Of a stretch of 64,000 nt of DNA, positions 55,060 through 64,000 are shown piece after piece; positions within the stretch are counted from its first letter, which is position 1; each line of letters opens with the position of its first letter. Location: NCBI RefSeq assembly GCF_000149955.1, contig NC_030996.1:885467-949466 (forward strand), read 5' to 3'. The notes under the pieces were generated by a model. That model worked only from the letters and a program-made list of their open reading frames with translations, searched no databases and was not told where the DNA came from. This DNA comes from Fusarium oxysporum f. sp. lycopersici 4287 (Eukaryota > Ascomycota > Sordariomycetes > Hypocreales > Nectriaceae). A program made the position numbers and the translations under genes.

Positions 55060-55200
55060 CTACTTTGGCTTGAAAGCCATCAGTAACATTGATTCCAGAA
55101 CTAAGTTGGTCCGACGGAAAGGCCCATCGGTGAAAGCATCTTGGACTTTGGACAAACTTCCGGCCACGCCGCGCCAGTTCTAAGGTGCTTCCGAAAAGAT
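55060..55200 (-). pseudogene. Decayed duplicate of the last exon of the downstream secreted-protein gene
   Basis: On the minus strand this piece repeats the pattern of the final exon at 55326-55462: NW-x-G-x2-GSLS-x2-Q-x-AF, then a RR-x2-LVLE ending. An in-frame TAG stands just before NW. It lies about 270 bp beyond the stop of the intact gene, in the same orientation. Most likely the remnant of a tandem copy of the gene, of which only this end remains. Confidence 0.65.
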
Positions 55201-55325
55201 GACACATCCCTCCACAATGAAGTCGGTCGAAAGAGAAGTTGATATCATTTGTGAATTAAATTGATACGCGGGCCAATATCCAAACGCCGACCCTGTAGGT
55301 CGTCCTGCTCCGAACTTGAAGCCAC

Positions 55326-56808
55326 CTACGAGATTGGCTCAAGAACCAACTTGATGCGTCTGTATGGCTGGTTTGGAAAGGCAGCCTGCAGTGCAGACAG
55401 ACTACCAGTCATACCGATCCAGTTGGAATTTTCAGGGATAAAGAGGGTAGTAGGAGGAGCTGCTAAAGAGGGCAACGTAAGCATATAATATCTCACTCTT
55501 CCAACACAAATTTTGACTTACATCCGTCGGTATTTATCCAAGAAGCAGTGACCTCTAGAGTTTCAGGGTTAACGATCCACTGAGAGATAGTATTAGCATT
55601 GGACAGCTTTCGTTTTCAGTGTTGACTCACAATAGCTGATTCAGCTGCCAACGTATATCGATGAAGTTCAGCCCAGTTCGTCCAAGCGTGGTAAAAATAG
55701 GCTGGAGGGCTACCGGGAGGACCTTTTATTGTCAGCGATCCGGCTACAGTATGAAGAGCGATGTCCATTAGGTTTCCAGATTTCACTTACTAGGAGTACA
55801 TGTAGAAAGGTAGTTGTAGCTATTTTTATGTTCTGGAGAGTTTTGCGTAGCAGGCTCGACATATCCCTTCACTTACAAAGACGAGTCTGGTCCCAAGTCG
55901 GCATTTGCATTATGGGTACTCTGAACGGCACATAAGCGTGTGAAGCCACCGAAGGTCTCAGCATGGACGAAATCCAATTGAGAAGTGGCACCTGGCTCAG
56001 GTGCAGATATCCGAATCTCCAATGCTTCCTCTTTGGGGCCAGATAAACGATTGTGGCCTGGGGCAGTGGATACATAACCAAAGGTAGACTCGTCTGGATT
56101 CACCAGACGGATGATATAGACAGTAGGTGTACTTGAGGTGGCTGTGGTAGGTTCGCCTGCAGCCACGGTTGTTACATCTCCCGTAGTGGTTGTTTCGGTA
56201 TTTGAGCTGAGCGTGATTGCTGTTGAGGTAATATCGCTGGACACCGAAGCACTCGCGCTCTCTGGATCTGTTGTGAGGTCAGTTGTTGTCGTGGAAATCG
56301 TCCCACTGGAGGCTAAAATCGATGCAGAGGCTAATTCTGTGCTGATTTCTGTAATAAAGGTAGCTGTTGTCGACGAGGGCAGCGGGTTTGAAGTTGCAGT
56401 GACCTCTGTACCCGATGTGGACAACTCGGTAGTAACGCTGTCGGTGGTTTCGGGCAGAGTCTCAGTGCTTGAAGTCATGGGCGTAGAGCAGTCAATATCG
56501 TAATAGGTAAATGGAGATGTTGAGTCTTGTTGGAATCCTTCAGCAACGGGGGAAGAGAACAGAAGACATCTGGCGCTGCTCTGGGCGTAGCTCTGACAGC
56601 CAGCAGTGGCAGAGCAAAGCTCCTGACAATCAACCAAACGACATTTCAGACTTCTTGTAAGAATCGGGTCTGGCTTGTAACCAACCACGCCACAGGAGGC
56701 CTGCTCAATGCTGGTGACAAGACGAGGGGATAGATCAGAGCGAGGGATGTCAACTGGCGATCCCGAAATGAGCGGCAGGCAAACGCCAACAAAAACGAGA
56801 GACCGCAT
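55326..56808 (-). CDS. Secreted Ser/Thr-rich protein with Cys-rich N-terminal domain
   Basis: Five exons: 56808-55877, 55819-55791, 55743-55631, 55579-55522 and 55462-55326; the frame closes to 422 aa. Signal peptide MRSLVFVGVCLPLISGS. Residues about 25-110 are Cys-rich and PAN/apple-like in spacing (QASCGVVGYKPD, KCRLVDCQELCSATAGCQ, ARCLLFSS). Residues about 110-230 are a Thr/Ser-rich, presumably O-glycosylated stalk. The C-terminal 190 residues form a separate domain (VYIIRLVNPDESTFGYV, SFYNYLSTC, FYHAWTNWAELHRYT, NSNWIGMTGSLSALQ) of unknown type. No GPI-type hydrophobic tail. Probably a cell-wall or extracellular adhesive/binding protein; I do not recognise the family. Confidence 0.88.
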
Positions 56809-57650
56809 TTTGAGAGAGAAATATCACCGCTAATGTGTTAAAAAGTGCTTTCGGCAATAACAACATTTTGAAGGACCCGGATAACTCATAAGAGAGCTGT
56901 CAGGAGCGTTCAGCTGATCGCTCAACTTAAGGCTATCGTTTTATTACTCTAGCGCGTCGATAGTTTCAATCGCTGATGAATGAGATGGAAGCTTGGCGGC
57001 TTGGCCTAATTTCCACGTTGCCAGCTGGCAGCAGTAAATTATGCATACATTTAGACTTTTAAGTCTAGACCACGTCAAACGAGGCGCCTAATATGTTCAT
57101 GACTCTTGTCCCTAGTATCTCGGTAAGATGCGGCGACAATGTAGACCTCAGACTCTCAACCACTACCAGCCTCACCGTCGTGTTGAACTGTTCTCAGGCT
57201 CTTTCTTAATTCTGGAACCTGATGGGGAAAACCTCATACACCAGTCAAGGACAGACTTGGAAGGCTACTTGATGACTGTGGCAGTTTTTTCCTGCTGATG
57301 TTTGGCATGGTATCGAATTAGGCCTCAGGTATTGACTGATGCATCTTTGAGAGCAGGAACTAATACCAGCGCATTCTGAATATGTAGATTTTTGCGATAT
57401 TCAATTCGTCCCAGATTCGCCAGTCATGCAAACTTCTTTGCGTTAAGTCTCTTATCGCGTCTGTTCTCCGTTTCACAAGGTGCAGACTTTGCTATCGCTC
57501 GCCCTGTGATTGCACCACTTGTCTCCACTCGCACATGATGGGGATTATGGATCAACATTGACAATTTTATTGTCAAACAAGCCGCATGACAAAGTCAAGA
57601 AAAGTGTCAATTTTTGCGAATGATCAGAAGAATTGGACAGCGACGACATC
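56809..57650. other. Divergent promoter region
   Basis: About 840 bp between the divergent secreted-protein and dehydrogenase genes. Overlapping short frames only; no gene or repeat seen. Confidence 0.5.
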
Positions 57651-59232
57651 ATGGTATTGCATCCCGCAGAGGTTGCCCAACACAATAACGCCAACTCCTG
57701 TTGGCTCATCATTCATGCAGGTAAATCGCTCAATCGGCACTGCACCCACTAATGAAGGTACAGAACAAGGTCTACGATCTTACAGACTTTCTTCCAAGTA
57801 TATATGACTCTCATCACCCGTGTCTCTGCACTCATACTGACCCCTTCGATAGATCATCCTGGAGGAAAGAAGGTGATCCTGAAAAATGCGGTATGTGTTG
57901 CTTGCTCTTCAAAAAGCTCCCGTACGAATTATTTTAGGGCAAGGACTCTACTGCAGACTTCGACCTGATTCACTCGAATGACGTTCTCGATAAGTGGCTG
58001 GAGCCATCCAAGCACCTGGGCGATATCGATACCAGCGTAGCAGGCGTGTCTGCGAATGGAACCATCCAGTCCAAAGAACCGGAACAGAGCAAGCCAAAGC
58101 TATCACAATGCGTGAACATATCAGACTTTGAGTCTGTAGCACAACAGATAATGAAGAAATCCTCTTGGAACTACTATTCCACTGGGGCCGAGGACGAGTT
58201 TGTAAGTTGAAACTTTAGTCGAGTCATTCTTAGCATAAGACTTATAAGCAACAGACCATCAAGGAGAACCACGTAGCTTTCCAACGCATACGGTTTCGGC
58301 CGAAGGTTCTTATCAACGTTGAGCATGTGGATATTTCTACCACTATGCTTGGAGCCCATACATCCGCTCCAATTTACATAACAGCTACCGCACACGCCAA
58401 GCTTGGCGACCAACACGGCGAAGTGACATTGGCGAGAGCAAGCAACAAGCATGATATCATCCAAATGATACCATTGTACTCATCATGTCCCCTCTACGAT
58501 ATCACGAATGCTAGGGAGCCTAATCGGACTCAATGGTATCAGATATATGTCAAGAAGGATCGAAATGTGACACGGAAGGCTGTTGAAGCCGCCGAAGCAC
58601 GAGGCTGTAAAGCTTTGTGCATCACTGTCGATAATCCGCACCTCGGAAGTCGCGAAAAGGTCCTGCGTTCGCAGCAGAGTGAGTCTGAAGAAGACGAATT
58701 CGAGGATGCACCAGCAACGGAGCTGGATCCGTCTCTCATAATGAACTCAACCCTGTCCTGGGACGACATCCCGTGGTTTCAAGAAATTACTAACATGTCG
58801 ATTGTCCTCAAAGGCGTGCAACGAGTCGAAGACGTCATTAAGGCAGCAGAATACGGCGTCCAGGCTGTGATAATCTCTAATCATGGCGGACGACAACTCG
58901 ATTACTCAGAGGCTCCAATTGAGGTCCTTGCGGAGGCTATGCCTATCTTGAGAGAACGAGGCCATCAGGGCAAAATTGAAGTGTATATTGACGGCGGGGT
59001 TCGTCGTGGCTCAGACGTGTTAAAGGCTTTGTGTCTTGGTGCTCGTGGCGTGGGCATCGGTCGCCCATTTCTCTACGCGATGGCTGCCTATGGACAGAAA
59101 GGACTTGAGAAAGCGATTCGCATCTACAAAGATGAACTTGAAAGGAATATGCGACTGCTTGGGTGCACATCAATTGGCCAACTTCACCCAGGGCTGGTAA
59201 AGGTGCGCGGTGAGGTTCGGGAAAGGCTATAA
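57651..59232 (+). CDS. Flavocytochrome-b2-like FMN alpha-hydroxy-acid dehydrogenase
   Basis: Exons: 57651-about 57716, 57764-57797, 57853-57890, 57938-58201 and 58255-59232. The N-terminus is a cytochrome b5 domain (PAEVAQHNNANSCWLIIH, heme motif NHPGGKK, second ligand in DLIHSND). The FMN TIM barrel follows with the family's active residues: Tyr in NYYSTGAEDE, Tyr in WYQIYVKKD, Asp in CITVDNP, Lys in SIVLKGVQ, His and Arg in SNHGGRQLDY. It oxidises L-lactate or another L-2-hydroxy acid to the keto acid. No mitochondrial presequence is seen. The first junction is odd: the usual-looking GTAAAT donor at 57721 is out of phase with every acceptor; only a GC-AG intron (57717-57763) keeps the frame. 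So the gene has either a rare intron or a frameshift. Confidence 0.82.
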
Positions 59233-59544
59233 AAAAGAGGCAGTGGTTGGAGTCCTGTTCTAAATGCAGGCATTATAGACTGAAATGAGAATATGAGGCG
59301 CTTTCGAAGTGATAATTGGAGTGATCTATGAATAAGAACGAAAGCTTTGGTGTGCGCTTCAGCTCATGTTCATGCAAGTCGGTAAAATATCGATGAAAGA
59401 GCAAGTGAAAAGGGGACTTCGGAACATGGATTGATTGCCCGAAAGCCATCGATTATAGCATGTGCATTATCTAATAATATACAGAGACAAACTTTCTGAA
59501 CCGAAGCAAATGCATCCCGTTGCTACAGAACTACTGTCACAGCT
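59233..59544. other. Convergent intergenic interval
   Basis: 312 bp between two convergent stops. Terminators only; nothing else seen. Confidence 0.5.
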
Positions 59545-61061
59545 TTACCAGCCGCCACCAGCCTTCTTGAAGCCAGGGTACATCTTCTTGTTGTAGTCGA
59601 GCCAATTTGTTCCGTTGACACTCAAGTCCTTGTACACGGGGCAGTCCATGGCTCCCATGATAGGCTCAAGAGCAGCGAAGAGAACATCAGTTACTGAAGA
59701 CAAGGTGGCGAAGAGAGATGACAAAGCGTTGGGGGAGACGGTCTTGATAGCGTTGAGAGCAAAGCAGACAAGGTTGTTGCCCTGAAGAAGGTTCTTTCCG
59801 TTGAGCACTCCACCAGCAAGGTCGTTGAAGTTGATTCCGACAAAGGTGTTGACACCGTTAGTGTTACCGCCAATGCTGACAGATGTTAGTTGGAATTCAT
59901 ACGGGACGAATCATGAGATGACTTACCTGAGGACCTCGGGGTGACTGTGAGTAACAATGTCAAGGGCGTTAGCAGCAATGCCATAGTCGGTATAGCGGCG
60001 GCGGTAGAAGTTCTCAGGAATACGCTCATGGCCAACGACGTAGGTCATGTTCTCCTCAGGTCCGTAAACAGAGAAAAAGGCCTTAAGCATCTCCTTGTCG
60101 AGGATACCATCGTCGGGATGCTCAGCAGAGCGGTTGGCAGCAAGACGAGCAGTGAAAGAGTAAGGGCTAGCCCGAACGAGCCAGCCGCTAGCAGGGCCGA
60201 ACCAAGCGTAAGGGTTGGTAGCAATGGTCTGGTGCCAGCGGTTCTTGTTGTGCTCGTACAGAACCTCAATGCTGTAGTTGGGGTTCTCGGCGTCCTTTTG
60301 CAGGTTGTAGAGCTCCATGAAGTAGGTCATGTTCATGTCGTTGTTGTCGCCAATAGGGTCGTAGAGATCACCGCGAGTAGGGCTGCCGTCAACCTCGAAA
60401 AAGGGGTGAGAACCACTGAGACCACGAGGAGTTCCGAAGAGTCCAAGGAGATTGTTGTTCATGTACTTGGACCAGCCACCTTGAGAGACAGCGACGAGGT
60501 TGCCGCCGAGAACAACACCCAAAGTGGTGAGGAGAGCGGACATGTCAGGCGCCATTCCCCAGACCTTACCAACAGCGGTGACATACTGGGTGAATGTAGC
60601 AACACCCTATCGAAAGATCAGTAACTTGCTATTAATAGACAAATATGGAAGCGTACGTTGTGAGGGAGGTAACCATGGTTGGCAAGAGTGTTCAATCCTG
60701 GGCAAAGTCCTCGAACATCACCAGCCTCAAAGTCGGGTGGGTTGAACTCGTGCTTGCCGTGAACTATTGACTTATTAGCTGGAATCTCGGGATTTGGGAC
60801 TTTCTCATCCGGAGACTAACCATCAACGAGCTGCTCCTTGGGGTCAAAGTCGATAACCCTCTTGCCCAGGTTGGGAGGGGCCTGAGAGGCAAACTTGCGA
60901 ATCAGCTCAGGATCAACACCAAGGTGAGGATTCTTGGCATCACGAGCACCGAACTTGAAAGCATTCAGAGGAATAGGAGTGTCGGCATTTAGCTTAGGAA
61001 GCGCGGTCGCTTGGTTAGAAAGCAAGGCCGTGGCCAGAGTCGCAAGAGTGAAAGGTTTCAT
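59545..61061 (-). CDS. Secreted heme-thiolate peroxidase (peroxidase family 2)
   Basis: Exons 61061-60821, 60763-60657, 60606-59927 and 59875-59545 give 452 aa. Signal peptide MKPFTLATLATALLSNQATA. Heme-thiolate motif GLCPGLNTLANHGYLP with proximal Cys C101; the residue before Cys is Leu rather than the usual Pro. Distal acid motif FFEVDGSPTRGDLYD matches the E-x-D-x-S-x-T-R-x-D layout of the first peroxidase, and GHERIPENFYRRRYTDYG is the shared C-terminal block. Several N-x-S/T sites (NMTYF, NRSAE) suggest glycosylation. H2O2-dependent oxidation or halogenation outside the cell. Only distantly similar to the gene at 21540, so not a recent duplicate. Confidence 0.92.
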
Positions 61062-62627
61062 ATTATCAACTTCAGCGAATACAATTAGGGTAAAACGAGC
61101 GAATGATCTTCAAAAGGAATGAACGAAGTCGGGATTAAAGAGAGAATGCGAATGAGAGTTGACTCATTTGTCATAGCCTAGAAGGTTGAAGTTATGTTTA
61201 TATACCGGATGCATCGAGAGATTTGATCTTCGCACTATTGCAGAGGCCGTCCTTCCGGAGTGCTAAGGGGCGTTGCATTGCTCATCACAATAGGATGCTA
61301 CCGAGCTGGTGGGAAGACAGAAAGCTTCTCCTGAGTTGATCGTCCAATGGAGCGAGATGAGTTCGAAATACCATCAGCTGTGGCTGGCTAACTTGACAGA
61401 CAGGGGTAAGCAATCCCTAAGTTATTTACCAACTCGTACCTCACCTTGGTTGAACTTGGCGTTTCGAGGTACAGATCGGCAGAAACCAGGTCATAGCTTT
61501 GGAAGTTCCTGCAAATTTGATGACGCGGATGCGTTTGTCAAAGTTCCGGTGGACCGAAGCCTTCTAATCACCTTGCATGGCAGGGCCTTACGAGTCTTGG
61601 AATCTCTCAGTCGAAAACTTCATCCCTAGACCGCAAAAGATCGTCGCGAATCTCTCTCTCTTGAGTGGGTATATCCAGAGTTGGGATTACCCAAGGCTCT
61701 ATTGAGTTGCATTTCTACGTAAGGTTGTGCACAATTGAGCACGACAGGCAATCCCCGGCCAAAGAAGGATAACCTGCAGGCGCTTGAGTCAATTCCAGGG
61801 GGGTTGACCCTTACAGGGCTCACAAATCCTTCGCGAACTCTAGTCAAGGTTTAGTCTCCACGGCAGTGACTGACAAACGGGCGGGGAAGCAATTCCTGAG
61901 CTAAGCGGCAGTTGGTGATGACCATAGCCTTTGCTAATCACTCAAGGATGATGTACCCAGCGCCTAACAAGGTTTTTGCGTTGCATTCTCAACCGTTGGT
62001 TATCTGACGTAGTAGTAGAAGCGGAAAACGACAGGGATCACAAACTCAGGGAACAGGCATCCAGCGCCTGTCATCTAATCATTTCATCCCTATCTCTGAA
62101 CCAGAAAAGAGGAAACAAGGCGAAAACAAGGATGCATAAACTATCAGAGATGTTGATCTTCAGCCGTTGGTTCTTGGATGCTACGGTACCATAGTGTCGG
62201 GATATTGGGTCCTCTATGCCGGAGGTTTCAAACGCCTGTTAGCCTCTCATTTCTCGTTTTTCGGAAGGGTTGACATCTCCCAGAGTGAGCTGCGTAACAC
62301 TCTGTAGTTATGTATGTTGGTTGTTATGAACTTTTGAATAACAAAAGAATTGGAATATTTGCCGGGATGCAACATTCAACGGCGAAGCTTTTCAGTGGCA
62401 ATTCAAGTGATCCACTCGACCCCTCGACACCAGATATTGGGGTTTTACTAGTATTATCGGTAGTTGAAAATCTTCAGGGGCTTGGCCGTCGTAATATTCC
62501 AGTGTATTAAAATATAGATAGAGACATAAAAGACGTCTTACCTATTGTTGTTTATGTCTTTTTACGTTGATTTCTGAGCTGGCTCTGATACTACACTGTG
62601 ATTCCGTTCAACACAGACTCTACAGCC
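61062..62627. other. Divergent gene-free interval
   Basis: About 1.6 kb. Frames at 61309-61629 and 61976-62194 have no domain or splice support. It should contain the promoters of the peroxidase and the CFEM receptor gene. Confidence 0.5.
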
Positions 62628-64000
62628 ATGCGTCTCCTGTCGTTTTCTTTCTTCGTAGCGGCCCTGGTCGGGCTCGTTAATGCGGCCAGCTTTACTGAGC
62701 TAGCTGCTCAGCTCCCTGACTGTGATGTCAGTGACAGCCTATCACCCACTATCCGGCTTTGACTAACAGCTAGACCAGATACAATGTGTCCAGCAAGCGA
62801 TACCACAGTCACCATGTTCAATGACAAACACAACATGTCTCTGTACCGACCAGACATTTGCAGGCTTGACGCAGGCTTGCGTATTGAAGAACTGCACGGT
62901 CAAGGACTCTCTGAGTAGGATACCTATCATGATAGCAATGAATGAGCACTGACCAATCCCTTTCTGTAGCATTAATGAGAGTTCAGAACCTGGCCTGCGG
63001 TGTTCCTGTCAAGAGTCAGCAGATGAAGTTCAGACTCAACGCACTTGTTGCGTGTATCCTCGCCGAGATTTGTGTGATCTTGAGAATATACTCCAAATTA
63101 AAGATCTTTGGAAAGCTTGGGCCTGATGACTATGCGATTCTCATTGCAGGAGTATGTTCCAGCCCAATCCCCGGTTACTTTTGCTAACAAAGTGGTATAG
63201 TTTGCTACAGTGCCTTACATCTGGCTCGCGTGCAGACTTGCAGATCTTGGCTTCGGGCTTAACATCTGGGACATCACTCCGTTCGAGCGCCTGTACGAAC
63301 TGCTAAAGCTCTTCTGGATAGATCAGATCATGTACAGTGTTCACTTGTATAGCACAAAGATCTCGATTCTTTTCTTTCTCCGTGGTATTTTCACTACTTC
63401 CGAGTTCAAGAAGTTGACTGTGTCGATCGGCATCTTTGTCTGCTTGTGTGGTGCTGCTACGATGATCACCACTGCGCTCCAATGTCTTCCAGCTTCTTTC
63501 AATTGGACAAACTGGGATGGCGAGCACAAAGGCCACTGCAACGACCTCAACTCACAGACTTATGCTTTTGGTGGAATCAACATGGCTTGCGATATCGTCA
63601 TCCTGGTCTTGCCGATCAATCACCTTTGGAAGCTGCAGGTCAAGGGCCGACAGAAGATTCAGCTCTTCGTTATGTTCAGTCTAGGCATTGTGTAGGTTTC
63701 TATGACCCGAATTATTGAACGCAAGCTAACAGTCCACAGTGTCACGGTGTTTAGTATCATCCGTCTACCATTCCTGATCACTTTGGGAAAGACGACTAAC
63801 CCAACCTGTAAGTGGCCAGGATCGAGATTCAGCGCAAACACGCTAACACAAATGCCAGGGGAATATGTCGAAGTCACTATCTGGTCTATCTGGGAAACGG
63901 AACTTGGCATGGTATGCGCAAGCCTCCCAGCCATCCGCCACCTCTTCAAGCATCTCTGGCCCAACGCCATGGCTACCATTGCCTCCAAGATGAGCTTCTC
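62628..64000 (+). CDS. CFEM-domain seven-helix receptor, PTH11-type, 3' end beyond window
   Basis: Exons 62628-62726, 62770-62914, 62970-63151, 63201-63691, 63740-63807 and 63859 onward, all in frame. Signal peptide MRLLSFSFFVAALVGLVNA, then a CFEM domain with eight Cys (QLPDC, IQCVQQAIPQSPC, TTCLCT, QACVLKNC, NLACG). Membrane helices start near NALVACILAEICVILRI; signature stretches include KLGPDDYAILIAG, KISILFFLRGIF and DIVILVLPINHLWKLQ. The rhodopsin-like fold of this class (pfam group DUF3112/PTH11-related) serves in surface and host sensing in Magnaporthe; other members are uncharacterised. The C-terminal tail is cut by the window edge. Confidence 0.92.

Noticed and set aside
56138..56503. 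Val/Ser-rich forward frame of 121 codons
   Set aside because: Antisense of the Thr/Ser-rich stalk of the secreted protein; low-complexity artefact.
1..64000. CRISPR arrays, rRNA genes or bacterial-type operons
   Set aside because: None seen; gene structure is that of a fungal nuclear genome.

Overview
The window is a nuclear segment of a filamentous ascomycete, most likely a Fusarium-like Sordariomycete. This rests on short introns (about 45-85 nt) with GTANGT donors, RCTRAC branch sites and AG acceptors; three intact Zn2Cys6 regulators; a HET-domain gene; a CFEM/PTH11-type receptor; heme-thiolate peroxidases; and hAT transposons. Genes are monocistronic. The genus is inferred from familiarity with such genes, not from a search. 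Spliced models were built by hand: reading frame was carried across every proposed junction and each total CDS length is a multiple of three.

Layout. 1-5 kb: a 3'-truncated unrecognised gene and a HET-domain gene. 5-7.4 kb: a mitochondrial Fe-S L-serine dehydratase. 9-18.2 kb: a catabolic-looking group made of an intradiol dioxygenase, a class III CoA-transferase, an alpha/beta hydrolase, a Zn2Cys6 regulator and an S66-type peptidase. 18.7-21 kb: gene-poor, with a small membrane protein and an initiator tRNA-Met gene. 21.5-29.4 kb: a secreted heme-thiolate peroxidase, a decayed Zn2Cys6 regulator, an intact one, an SDR and an SNG1-like membrane protein. 29.4-33.5 kb: nothing coding that can be supported. 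33.5-38.7 kb: a small secreted protein, a frameshifted relic, and a divergent pair of an alpha/beta hydrolase and a salicylate-hydroxylase-type monooxygenase. 38.7-45.1 kb: relics and a complete 3,031-bp hAT transposon inserted in the last codons of an NAD(P)-binding reductase gene. 45.8-54.4 kb: an FAD oxidoreductase, a Zn2Cys6 regulator, a Gfo/Idh/MocA dehydrogenase split by a 759-bp non-autonomous hAT-type element, and an Atg22-like vacuolar transporter. 55-64 kb: a secreted Ser/Thr-rich protein with a decayed copy of its last exon, a flavocytochrome-b2-like dehydrogenase, a second heme-thiolate peroxidase, and a CFEM receptor running off the right edge.

The most unusual signal is the initiator tRNA-Met gene at 19770-19892. 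A perfect 72-nt cloverleaf (CAT anticodon, A1:U72 pair, GGG/CCC anticodon stem, A-box, B-box, T-run terminator) is interrupted between positions 26 and 27 by 51 nt with the full signature of an mRNA-type spliceosomal intron (GTATGT, TACTAAC, CAG). Canonical nuclear tRNA introns lie at 37/38 and are removed by the tRNA endonuclease. This locus therefore looks like a Pol III tRNA gene carrying a spliceosomal intron.

The second theme is recent transposition. Both hAT-type insertions have perfect 8-bp target duplications and lie inside otherwise intact reading frames, and the host frame closes exactly when the element plus one duplication is set aside.
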